Source: Rhizorhapis sp. SPR117
Lineage (GTDB): Bacteria; Pseudomonadota; Alphaproteobacteria; Sphingomonadales; Sphingomonadaceae
DNA length: 64,000 bases
Direction of reading: 5' to 3'
NCBI RefSeq assembly: GCF_021742065.1
Contig: NZ_JAKKIE010000009.1
Coordinates: 32,415-96,414, forward strand
Part shown: positions 1 to 7,931 of the stretch, piece after piece
How positions within the stretch are numbered: position 1 is the stretch's first letter
How the letters are laid out: each line of letters opens with the position of its first letter
The notes under the pieces: generated by a model
The model's input: the letters and a program-made list of their open reading frames with translations, nothing else
The model's database searches: none
Told to the model about the DNA's origin: nothing
Program-made: the position numbers and the translations under genes

Positions 1-125
1 CACCCGATGGCACCAGCTACGCCGTCGCCGTTATGATCGGCAGCACGACCGTGCCGATCCCCAAGCGTTGGGAACTGATGCAGGCGGTGTCACGGGCGGT
101 GGCAGCCAATCACGACAGGAACTGA
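1..125 (+). CDS. C-terminal end of a putative serine hydrolase (class A beta-lactamase-like), 5' end outside window
   Basis: The frame beginning at base 3 is open from the window edge and ends at TGA 123-125, giving 40 residues. The visible tail runs from a YAVAVMIG strand through TTVPIPKR to a final helix with MQAVSRAVAANH. This pattern resembles the last beta strand and terminal helix of periplasmic class A beta-lactamase-like serine hydrolases. The catalytic Ser-x-x-Lys motif would lie upstream of the window, so the family call is an inference from the tail only. It lies 117 bp upstream of polA on the same strand. Confidence 0.45.
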   Translation, partial: PDGTSYAVAVMIGSTTVPIPKRWELMQAVSRAVAANHDRN

Positions 126-242
126 CAAGTCTGCCGCATGATCCAGCTCGTCAACATCGCGTGAAAGCCATAAGCACAGATTAGGCATGCGCAACCACGC
201 TCTGCTGTTTCCCTTCGCAGGGCGCTGCGCTATGTCGCTGCC

Positions 243-3026
243 ATGATCGAACAAAAGCATCTCTATCTCGTCGATGGCAGCGGCTATATTTTCCGCGCCT
301 ATCATCGCCTGCCGCCGCTCACCAATATTCATGGCCAACCTGTAGGTGCGGTCTATGGCTATACGACGATGCTCTGGAAACTGGCCGATGCGCTCGACAA
401 GGCGGAGGGGCCAACCCACATGGCGGTCGTCCTCGACAAAGGCTCGCAGACCTTCCGCAACGACATGTACGACCAGTACAAGGCGCACCGCCCGCCTGCA
501 CCCGAAGATCTTGTCCCGCAATTCCCGATGATCCGCGATGCTACCCGCGCCTTCTCCCTCCCCTGTATCGAGGAAGCGGGATTTGAAGCGGACGACATCA
601 TCGCCAGCTATACCAAGGCCGCGTTGGCGGCAGGCTGGCACGTCACCATCGTGTCATCCGACAAGGATTTGATGCAACTGATCCAACCGGGCGTCGACAT
701 GCTGGACACGATGAAGAATGTCCGCAACGGCCCCGAAATCGTGCTGGAAAAATTCGGCGTCAGCCCGGAAAAGCTGGGCGACGTTCTCGCGCTGATGGGC
801 GACAGTGCCGACAATGTGCCGGGCGTACCGGGCATTGGTCCGAAAACCGCATCAAAGCTGATTGCAGAATATGGCGATCTGGAAAGCGTGCTGGCCGCCG
901 CGCCGCAGATGAAAAAATCGAAGATGCAGGAAAACCTCATCCAGCATGCAGCCATGGCGCGGCTTTCACGCCAGCTTGTCGAACTGCACAGCGAAGTGCC
1001 GCTGCCAGAACCGTTGGAAGACCTGGCCCTGGATGGCATTCCGGTCGGACCGCTGAAGGCCTTTCTGGAGCATCATGGCTTCAATTCGCTGCTGGCGCGG
1101 CTGAACACTGGCGCGGCTCCTGCCGCCGTCATTGCCGCAACCGCATCGACGCCCGAACGCGCGGAGCCGCAGGCGCCAAGACTGGATGCTGGACCCGCCA
1201 TCGACCACGGCCAATATGAAACCGTGAAGTCTGAGGCTGATCTCGACCGCTGGATCGCCGCAGCCCATGCCGAAGGGTTGATCGCCATCGACACCGAAAC
1301 CGACAGTCTGGATTGCGTGACCGGTCGGTTGGTCGGCATCTGCCTTGCAACCGGACCGAACAAGGCCTGCTATATTCCCGTCGGCCATCGCGGCGCGGAT
1401 ATGTTCAGCGATGCGCCCGAACAATTGCCGCTCGATTTGGTCATAGCTAAACTCAAGCCGTTGCTTGCCGACGACAGCGTGCTGAAAATTGGCCAGAACC
1501 TGAAATATGACATGAGCGTGCTGGCCGCCCACGGGCTGGAAATCGCACCGTTCGATGACACCATCGTGATGAGCTTCGATCTTGATGCCGGCAAGAATGG
1601 GCATGGCATGGACGAACTGGCCAAGCTCCATCTCGACCATGAATGTATCAGCTTCAAATCGGTCTGCGGCACCGGCAAGAGCCAGATCAGCTTCGCCGAA
1701 GTCCCGCTCGACAAGGCGACCGCCTATGCCGCCGAGGATGCGGACGTCACGTTCCGCCTCTGGCAGTGTTTCAAGAGCCGCCTGCCACAGGAGGGCGTGA
1801 CGCGCGTCTATGAAATGGTTGACCGCCCGCTCGTGCCAGTCGTCGCGAAAATGGAGCGCACCGGGATCAAGGTAGACCGCCAGCATCTGGCGCGCCTCTC
1901 AGCTGAATTTGCGAACGAAATCGCGGCGCTGGAGAAGGACATCCATGCCGAAGCAGGCATCGAATTCACCATCGGCAGCCCCAAGCAGCTTGGCGAAATA
2001 TTGTTCGAGAAACTGGGCCTGAAGGGCGGACGCAAAGGCAAGACCGGCGTCTATTCCACCGATGTCACTGAACTGGAGCGCTTGCAGAAAGACGGCGTGC
2101 CGATTGCACGTAAGCTGCTCGACTGGCGGCAACTGAGCAAGCTCAAGAGCACCTATACCGATGCGCTGCAACAGCAGATCAATGCGACCACGGGGCGTGT
2201 CCACACCAGCTACAGCCTGTCGGGCGCGCAAACCGGGCGGCTGAGTTCAACCGACCCCAACCTGCAGAATATCCCGATCCGTACCGAGATCGGTCGCCAG
2301 ATCCGCCATGCCTTCGTCGCCGAACCGGGCAATGTCATATTGGCCGCCGACTACAGCCAGATCGAACTGCGTCTTGCCGCGCATATGGCCGATGTTCCTG
2401 CGCTCAAGGCCGCATTCGCTCGGGGCGAGGATATTCACGCGGCCACCGCGCTGGAACTGTTCGGCGAAGTCAACCGCGACACGCGAGGCCGGGCAAAGAC
2501 AATCAACTTCTCGATCCTCTACGGCATTTCCCGCTGGGGCCTTGCCGCGCGTCTGGAGATCATGCCCGATGAGGCGCAAGCCATGATCAGCCGCTATTTC
2601 GAACGCTTTCCCGGCATCAGCAATTATATTACCTACACGCTTGAAACCGCCCGCGAAACCGGCTTCACTCAGACGCTTTTTGGCCGCAAGACCTGGTTCC
2701 CACGCCTGAACGCCAAAAATCAGGCCGAACGTCAGGGCAGCGAACGCGCCGCCATCAACGCCCCCATTCAAGGCACCAGCGCCGACATCATCAAACGCGC
2801 CATGGTCCGCATGGGGCCCGCGCTGGAGGCGGCGAGTCTGTACGATGTGAAAATGCTGTTGCAAGTCCACGACGAACTGGTCTTCGAAGTACCGCAAGCC
2901 AATGTGGCAGCGGCCAGCGTGGTCATCCGCAAAGTCATGGAAGGCGCGGCAGAACCGGCGGTGAAGCTGACAGTCCCGCTAGGAGTCGAGATTGGGACCG
3001 GGCCAAGTTGGGGCGCGGCACATTAG
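243..3026 (+). CDS. polA: DNA polymerase I
   Basis: This 927-residue protein fills repair and Okazaki-fragment gaps and removes RNA primers. The N-terminal third is a FEN1-like 5'-3' exonuclease (EADD near residue 115, GDSADNVPG and GIGPKTA near residues 180-205). A middle 3'-5' proofreading domain looks intact, with DTETDSLD near 350 and YAAEDADV near 494 supplying the metal-binding acids. The polymerase domain has motif A (DYSQIELR near 701), motif B (RGRAKTINF...YG near 750) and motif C (VHDE near 875). The length matches full-size bacterial Pol I. The ATG at 243 begins the canonical LYLVDGSGYIFRAYH start, so the start is secure. It is apparently monocistronic, and pheA converges on it from downstream. 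Confidence 0.98.
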   Translation: MIEQKHLYLVDGSGYIFRAYHRLPPLTNIHGQPVGAVYGYTTMLWKLADALDKAEGPTHMAVVLDKGSQTFRNDMYDQYKAHRPPAPEDLVPQFPMIRDATRAFSLPCIEEAGFEADDIIASYTKAALAAGWHVTIVSSDKDLMQLIQPGVDMLDTMKNVRNGPEIVLEKFGVSPEKLGDVLALMGDSADNVPGVPGIGPKTASKLIAEYGDLESVLAAAPQMKKSKMQENLIQHAAMARLSRQLVELHSEVPLPEPLEDLALDGIPVGPLKAFLEHHGFNSLLARLNTGAAPAAVIAATASTPERAEPQAPRLDAGPAIDHGQYETVKSEADLDRWIAAAHAEGLIAIDTETDSLDCVTGRLVGICLATGPNKACYIPVGHRGADMFSDAPEQLPLDLVIAKLKPLLADDSVLKIGQNLKYDMSVLAAHGLEIAPFDDTIVMSFDLDAGKNGHGMDELAKLHLDHECISFKSVCGTGKSQISFAEVPLDKATAYAAEDADVTFRLWQCFKSRLPQEGVTRVYEMVDRPLVPVVAKMERTGIKVDRQHLARLSAEFANEIAALEKDIHAEAGIEFTIGSPKQLGEILFEKLGLKGGRKGKTGVYSTDVTELERLQKDGVPIARKLLDWRQLSKLKSTYTDALQQQINATTGRVHTSYSLSGAQTGRLSSTDPNLQNIPIRTEIGRQIRHAFVAEPGNVILAADYSQIELRLAAHMADVPALKAAFARGEDIHAATALELFGEVNRDTRGRAKTINFSILYGISRWGLAARLEIMPDEAQAMISRYFERFPGISNYITYTLETARETGFTQTLFGRKTWFPRLNAKNQAERQGSERAAINAPIQGTSADIIKRAMVRMGPALEAASLYDVKMLLQVHDELVFEVPQANVAAASVVIRKVMEGAAEPAVKLTVPLGVEIGTGPSWGAAH

Positions 3027-3057
3027 GCAGGCAATGCACATGCTCGCCAAGGATGGA

Positions 3058-3963
3058 TTATTTGCTATCTTCAGCCATGGGCCTTGACCGCGCCTGCCGA
3101 TACGTTCCCAAGATCCGCACCCATTTGCTGTGGAATTTCAGTTCGTCCAGCGCGCGGTCGACTGCCGGATCGCCGGGCTTGCCTTCAATGTCGGCATAGA
3201 ATTCCGTGGCCGCAAAACTGGCGCCACGCTGATAGCTTTCCAGCTTGGTCATGTTGACACCATTTGTGGCAAAACCGCCCATCGCCTTGTAGAGCGCGGC
3301 GGGAACATTCTTCACCTCGAACAGGAATGTCGTCATGACCGGGCCGCCATCCGCCGGTATTGTCGCATCCTTCGACAGCAGGACAAAGCGCGTCATATTA
3401 TCGCCGCTGTCCTCGATATTTTCCGCGCGCAGTTTCAGGCCGTAAATCTCTGCCGCCAATTTGGGCGCGATCGCCGCCGCGCCCGGTTCCCGGCGTTCGG
3501 CCACCAGTGCAGCCGCGCCTGCGGTATCGGCATAGGCGATGGGCTGAATACCCTTTTCGCGCAGATAGTGACGGCACTGCCCCAACGCCTGTTCATGGCT
3601 GATTGCACTTTTGACCGGCGCGTCATCCGCGCTCATCAGGCAGTGATGAATCGGCAGGAAATATTCATCGACGATCGAAAGCCCCGACTCGGGGAGCAGA
3701 AAATGCATATCCGCCACGCGCCCATGCAGCGAATTTTCAATCGGAATGATCGCGCGCGCGGCGCGGTCTTCGCGCACAGCATCGATTGCATCCTGAAAAG
3801 AAAAGCACGGAAGCGCGATGCAATCAGGAGCAAAACCCAAGGCCGCCAAATGCGAATTAGCGCCGGGTGCGCCCTGATAAGCGATGGCCCGCGCAGTATC
3901 GGCCGCGGCCTTCGCCGTCATCTCCTCGACAAGGCGCCGGGCTGGAAGAGGATAATTTTCCAT
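3058..3963 (-). CDS. pheA: Prephenate dehydratase
   Basis: This 301-residue monofunctional enzyme converts prephenate to phenylpyruvate in phenylalanine synthesis. The periplasmic-binding-protein-like catalytic fold starts at AYQGAPGANS near residues 28-37 and includes PIENS (74-78). The signature MTRFVLLS has the catalytic Thr-Arg-Phe at 191-193. A C-terminal ACT domain (about 210-290) holds an ESY motif at 242-244, where the phenylalanine-sensing ESRP motif of the family normally lies. Feedback inhibition by phenylalanine is therefore likely but inferred. No chorismate mutase domain is fused. It is transcribed divergently from the cytochrome c gene across a 139-bp gap. Confidence 0.96.
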   Translation of the reverse strand: MENYPLPARRLVEEMTAKAAADTARAIAYQGAPGANSHLAALGFAPDCIALPCFSFQDAIDAVREDRAARAIIPIENSLHGRVADMHFLLPESGLSIVDEYFLPIHHCLMSADDAPVKSAISHEQALGQCRHYLREKGIQPIAYADTAGAAALVAERREPGAAAIAPKLAAEIYGLKLRAENIEDSGDNMTRFVLLSKDATIPADGGPVMTTFLFEVKNVPAALYKAMGGFATNGVNMTKLESYQRGASFAATEFYADIEGKPGDPAVDRALDELKFHSKWVRILGTYRQARSRPMAEDSK

Positions 3964-4102
3964 GATGGAAGAGCGCTTAGGGGCAGATTACGGCATTCGC
4001 AAGCACCGCTTGCACGTTCGCAATTGCTTCATTAAGGGAGCGCGCTAACGCGGACGCGCCTCTCAAGGGGCGCAGGAACATTCATCGGAGGAATTTAGGC
4101 GC

Positions 4103-4717
4103 ATGGTCGATCGTTCCAATACCATTGCTGGCTGGGTCTTGTTCGGAGGCATCATCGCCCTGGGCGCCGGAATAGTCAGTGGAAAGGTGTTTCATGAGGA
4201 ACGGCCCGAAAACATGGGCTACCCGATCGAAGGCGTCGAAGCCGAAGGTGGCGAAGCGGCTGCCGGTCCCTCCATCGCGACCTTGCTGGCCAGCGCGGAC
4301 CCGGCCAAGGGCGAAGGCGTATTCAAGAAGTGCATAGCCTGTCACACCGTCAACCAGGGCGGCGCGAACGGCATTGGTCCCAACCTCTATAGCGTGGTCG
4401 GTGAAGAGATCGGCACAGGCAAGGCCGGTTTTGCCTTTTCCGATGCGTTGAAGAGCAAGGGCGGAGAATGGACGTTCGAGGCGCTTGACGAATGGCTGAC
4501 AAGCCCCCGCAAATTTGCGCCGGGCACAAAGATGACCTTTGCTGGCCTCGGCAATCCCGAAGACCGCGCCAACGTCATTGCCTATATGAACGCCCAAGGC
4601 TCCAACCTGCCGCTGCCCGTTCCCGAGGCCGCTTCTGCAGAGCCGGAAGCCGCCGCTGCTCCCGCTGAAAATGCCGCAGCTCCGGTCGAAGGCAAGACTG
4701 TAGCAGCCGCGCACTGA
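4103..4717 (+). CDS. Membrane-anchored c-type cytochrome (CycM/c552-like)
   Basis: The 204-residue protein starts with an uncleaved N-terminal membrane anchor (about residues 9-27, rich in Gly, Ile, Val and Leu). An acidic linker leads to a class I cytochrome c domain. The haem-binding CIACH sits near residues 77-81, and a GTKMTF motif near 140 supplies the probable axial Met. The C-terminal 40 residues are a low-complexity Ala/Glu/Pro tail. Such membrane-bound cytochromes carry electrons from the bc1 complex to terminal oxidases in alphaproteobacteria; that role is inferred from the family. A good ribosome binding site (GGAGGAA) lies just upstream of the ATG. Confidence 0.9.
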   Translation: MVDRSNTIAGWVLFGGIIALGAGIVSGKVFHEERPENMGYPIEGVEAEGGEAAAGPSIATLLASADPAKGEGVFKKCIACHTVNQGGANGIGPNLYSVVGEEIGTGKAGFAFSDALKSKGGEWTFEALDEWLTSPRKFAPGTKMTFAGLGNPEDRANVIAYMNAQGSNLPLPVPEAASAEPEAAAAPAENAAAPVEGKTVAAAH

Positions 4718-4800
4718 TCAGGGTGCGGCCAAGGCGGTTGCGGGCGATATTACGATTCGTACATTGATGGGCGATGCGCTGTAACAGCTTATGCGCGGGA

Positions 4801-5679
4801 TCACTCACATCTCGGAAAGCTCTCATCCTCATAGAAAGCCTCGACGATTTCCCAAGCGTCTTTCGCCGTTTCGACAAAGTGAAAAAGATTGAGATCTTCC
4901 GGGCTGATCGTTCCTTCTTCCGCCAGCGCCTCAAAATCGACGACGCGGTTCCAGAATTCCTGGCCGAATAAAAGCACCGGGATCGGCTTCATCTTGCCGG
5001 TCTGGATCAGCGTTATCGTTTCAAAAAATTCGTCGAACGTCCCAAACCCGCCAGGAAACACCGCCAGCGCCCGCGCCCGCAACAGGAAATGCATCTTGCG
5101 CAGCGCGAAATAGTGAAACTGGAAACTGAGTTCCGGCGTCACATACCGGTTGGGCGCCTGTTCATGGGGCAGGACGATGTTCAGTCCGATCGATTCCGCT
5201 CCCACTTCATGCGCGCCCATATTGGCCGCTTCCATGATCGATGGGCCGCCGCCCGAACAGACGACGAAATTACGGCAACCATCGTCCGTCACCGGAAACT
5301 GACTGGCGATCCGGGCCAGCTGGCGGGCCTCTTCACAATATTTGGCCTTGGCGGCGAGGCGCCCGGCAACCTTGCGTGCTGCATTACTTTGCGCCGCATC
5401 GATCAGCGCCTGCGCATGATCGGGATGAGGAATGCGCGCAGATCCGTAAAAGACGAAGGTCGATTCGATCCGCGCTTCATCCATCAGCAATTCAGGCTTC
5501 AGCAACTCAAGCTGGAACCGGACCGGGCGCAAATCTTCCCGCAGCAGAAAATCATTGTCCTGAAAGGCGAGTGTATAGGCCGCGCTACCGGTTTGAGGGG
5601 TGGAAACGGCCAGTTTTGCTGAACTGGCGTCATCTGAAGCACGGCGGAATTTCCGCTCGGCGATTTCCTTGTTTGTCAT
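4801..5679 (-). CDS. LOG-family protein (TIGR00730-type)
   Basis: The 292-residue protein has the Rossmann-like LOG fold. It carries a GGGPSIMEAAN segment and the hallmark PGGFGTFDEFFE motif, which in characterised LOG proteins binds nucleotide monophosphate and catalyses release of the base. Family members cleave cytokinin riboside 5'-monophosphates or AMP-like nucleotides. The actual substrate here cannot be read from sequence. About 80 residues precede the core fold, giving a longer N-terminus than the shortest LOG proteins. It converges with the upstream cytochrome gene and is followed 55 bp away on the same strand by the extensin-family gene. Confidence 0.9.
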   Translation of the reverse strand: MTNKEIAERKFRRASDDASSAKLAVSTPQTGSAAYTLAFQDNDFLLREDLRPVRFQLELLKPELLMDEARIESTFVFYGSARIPHPDHAQALIDAAQSNAARKVAGRLAAKAKYCEEARQLARIASQFPVTDDGCRNFVVCSGGGPSIMEAANMGAHEVGAESIGLNIVLPHEQAPNRYVTPELSFQFHYFALRKMHFLLRARALAVFPGGFGTFDEFFETITLIQTGKMKPIPVLLFGQEFWNRVVDFEALAEEGTISPEDLNLFHFVETAKDAWEIVEAFYEDESFPRCE

Positions 5680-5734
5680 TCATTTCAATGTAGGCGGAAA
5701 AAGTTTCAATTCCAATATCGCGGGTCAAGATTCC

Positions 5735-6403
5735 TTATCGGCAATAGGTTCCTTTGCCGCCCATATCGAAATGGAAATGGTCGCGATGGGCGGCATTATA
5801 GTCCGGGCTGAGCACGGTACGGAATCGCTTGCAGGCGCTATCATGAATGACGCGCAGGAATTGCCGCGCACGATCGTCCCCCTGCCAGCCGTCCTTGACA
5901 CTGATCCTGCGCCCATCCGCCAGTATGAAGGCCGACACATCCACCGCGTTGCTGTGTGCGTGTTCCGACAGATTACCAGACATATTGCCGTTCATATTGC
6001 GGCAGGCATAGGTGCCATAGGTCTCGATGCGCACAAGCTCGCTGCCCAGAATAAACCGCGCCGCCGGCTGCGCCCCATAGCGCGCCCAGCCGACGAATTT
6101 CTCCGCGAGCGGACATGTCATTGCGCCCAGATTTGAGACCGGCGTCCCGATGTCGAGCAGCTTGACGCTGTTGATCGCATTGCACCCGCCGCCAAAATAT
6201 CGATCCGGCAAGGGCGTGAAACTGATCCCCGTGCGCCGAAGATCAGCCAGACACTGGCGCGCCTGGGCAGATGTGGGTGCATGCGAAGTGGGCAGCCCGG
6301 ATCGCCGATCAGGTCCCGATCCGCATCCCGCCAACAGCAGGATCAGCGCAAACAGCGCTCCATTTCTGATTCCCCGTTTTCTGATTCTTCGGCCCCGGAT
6401 CAT
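5735..6403 (-). CDS. Extensin-family lipoprotein
   Basis: The 222-residue protein has a basic N-terminus, a hydrophobic stretch and a lipobox LLAGC with the lipidated Cys at residue 27, so it should be an envelope lipoprotein. The rest matches the bacterial extensin-like C-terminal family, with conserved Cys residues, an EHAHSNAVDVSAF segment and a terminal HRDHFHFD motif. The His/Asp pattern resembles D-Ala-D-Ala carboxypeptidase-like metallopeptidases, so a cell-wall role is plausible but unproven. It probably shares a transcript with the LOG-family gene 55 bp downstream of it. Confidence 0.85.
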   Translation of the reverse strand: MIRGRRIRKRGIRNGALFALILLLAGCGSGPDRRSGLPTSHAPTSAQARQCLADLRRTGISFTPLPDRYFGGGCNAINSVKLLDIGTPVSNLGAMTCPLAEKFVGWARYGAQPAARFILGSELVRIETYGTYACRNMNGNMSGNLSEHAHSNAVDVSAFILADGRRISVKDGWQGDDRARQFLRVIHDSACKRFRTVLSPDYNAAHRDHFHFDMGGKGTYCR

Positions 6404-6562
6404 CCCTGAAACTCATATCGCAATCATGCTTTCCATATAACCATGGCCGCATGAATATGAGGCAACATATCGTGGATAAACGGATATTTAGCAAGTTCGT
6501 TCAGCCATCGAGGATGCTCCAGTACCGGCGGGCGACTCCTGCAAGGGTAGCTCCGGTCTCGC

Positions 6563-6648
6563 TTGACAATCTTTCCTCCGCCTCTATGAGCGTCGGCGGG
6601 CCACGCTGTCCCAACGCAGCGCGTGCTCTCTGTGAGGAGAGACTGAAC
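6563..6648 (+). promoter_or_regulatory. Promoter and serC-type leader RNA with two hairpins upstream of serC
   Basis: A sigma70-like promoter is visible as TTGACA (6563-6568) and TATGAG (6585-6590), 16 bp apart. The short leader that follows can fold into two adjacent hairpins. The first pairs CACGC (6602-6606) with GCGTG (6621-6625). The second pairs CTCTC (6626-6630) with GAGAG (6637-6641). The Shine-Dalgarno GAGGAG (6634-6639) lies within the second hairpin. Position, size and architecture fit the serC RNA motif described upstream of serC-serA operons in alphaproteobacteria. The ligand or effector is unknown, and assignment to that family is by resemblance only. Confidence 0.6.
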
Positions 6649-7806
6649 ATGAATGACGTTACCCGCACCGCGGAAGCCGTTGCGCTTCCTGCAAAACCCG
6701 CCACAAAACCAGCACGCCCTTATTTCTCATCGGGTCCCTGCGCCAAGCCGCCCGGCTGGGCCGCTGAAAAGCTCGCCACCGATTCGCTGGGCCGCTCGCA
6801 CCGTTCGAAAATCGGCAAGACCCGCCTGCAATATTGCATCGACCTGATGCGCGAACTGCTGCGTCTGCCCGATACGCATCGCATCGGCATTGTGCCGGGA
6901 TCCGATACCGGCGCTTTTGAAATGGCGATGTGGACGATGCTGGGCACGCGTCCTGTCACCACGCTGGCATGGGAAAGCTTTGGCGAAGGCTGGGTGACGG
7001 ATGCCGCCAAACAGCTCAAGATCGACCCAACCATCATCCGCGCCGATTATGGCCAGCTCCCCGACCTGAATGCGGTCGACTGGTCGAATGACGTGCTGTT
7101 TACCTGGAACGGCACCACGTCTGGCGTGCGCGTGCCCAATGCCGACTGGATTCCGGCAGACCGCGAAGGCCTGTCCTTCGCCGACGCGACCAGCGCGGTG
7201 TTCGCTTATGATATCGACTGGAGCAAGATCGACGTCGCCACCTTCTCCTGGCAAAAGGTACTGGGCGGCGAAGGCGCGCATGGCGTGCTGATCCTTGGCC
7301 CTCGCGCGGTCGAGCGGCTTGAAACCTACACCCCCGCCTGGCCGCTGCCCAAGGTGTTCCGTCTGGTTTCCAAGGGCAAGCTTGCTGAGGGCGTGTTCAA
7401 GGGCGAAACCATTAATACCCCCTCGATGCTGGCCGTTGAAGACGCGATCTTCGCGCTTGAATGGGGCAAATCGATTGGTGGCGCGCAAGGAATGATCGCG
7501 CGCAGCGATGCCAATGCCGCGGCATTGGACAAGATCGTGGCGGAGCGCGACTGGCTGGGTCATCTGGCCGCCGATTCCGCCAGCCGGTCAAAGACCAGCG
7601 TGTGTCTGACCGTCAAGGGCGCCGACGAAGCCTTTATCAAGAACTTCGCCGGTCTGCTTGAAAAGGAAGGCGCGGCCTTTGACATCGCCGGATACCGCGA
7701 TGCCCCTCCGGGCCTGCGCATCTGGTGTGGCGCGACCGTCGATACTGCCGACATCGAAGCGCTTGGTCCCTGGCTCGACTGGGCCTGGGCCGCAGCGCGC
7801 GGTTAA
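6649..7806 (+). CDS. serC: Phosphoserine aminotransferase
   Basis: This 385-residue PLP enzyme converts 3-phosphohydroxypyruvate to phosphoserine in serine synthesis and may also serve pyridoxal phosphate synthesis. The start is placed at ATG 6649 because GAGGAG lies about 9 bp upstream; an in-frame ATG at 6451 would run through the promoter and leader. The protein opens with a basic/Pro tail then YFSSGPCAKPPGW, typical of the alphaproteobacterial form. The PLP lysine is K203 in the SWQKVLGGEGAHG motif. It is followed by serA after a repeat-filled 125-bp gap. Confidence 0.95.
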   Translation: MNDVTRTAEAVALPAKPATKPARPYFSSGPCAKPPGWAAEKLATDSLGRSHRSKIGKTRLQYCIDLMRELLRLPDTHRIGIVPGSDTGAFEMAMWTMLGTRPVTTLAWESFGEGWVTDAAKQLKIDPTIIRADYGQLPDLNAVDWSNDVLFTWNGTTSGVRVPNADWIPADREGLSFADATSAVFAYDIDWSKIDVATFSWQKVLGGEGAHGVLILGPRAVERLETYTPAWPLPKVFRLVSKGKLAEGVFKGETINTPSMLAVEDAIFALEWGKSIGGAQGMIARSDANAAALDKIVAERDWLGHLAADSASRSKTSVCLTVKGADEAFIKNFAGLLEKEGAAFDIAGYRDAPPGLRIWCGATVDTADIEALGPWLDWAWAAARG

Positions 7807-7813
7807 TTAATAG

Positions 7814-7915
7814 CCCTCCCCCCTTCAGGGGAGAGGGTTGGGAGAGGGGCCTGTAACCGGCTCTTTCCTGACCCTCCCCCTCTCCCCGGCCCTCTCCCCT
7901 GAAGGGGAGAGGGAG
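7814..7915. repeat. Inverted pair of GC-rich palindromic repeats (REP-like) between serC and serA
   Basis: Two copies of a roughly 36-44 bp element face each other, at about 7814-7849 and 7872-7915, around a 22-bp spacer. Each copy contains a perfect CCCCTTCAGGGG or CCCCTGAAGGGG stem plus a GGGAGAGGGG arm. The same family recurs around the DUF559 gene at 9519-9553 and 9901-9939. The arrangement resembles a bacterial interspersed mosaic element. It lies inside the serC-serA transcript and could stabilise or partly terminate it. Confidence 0.8.
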
Positions 7916-7931
7916 AGAAAGGACAATCAAA

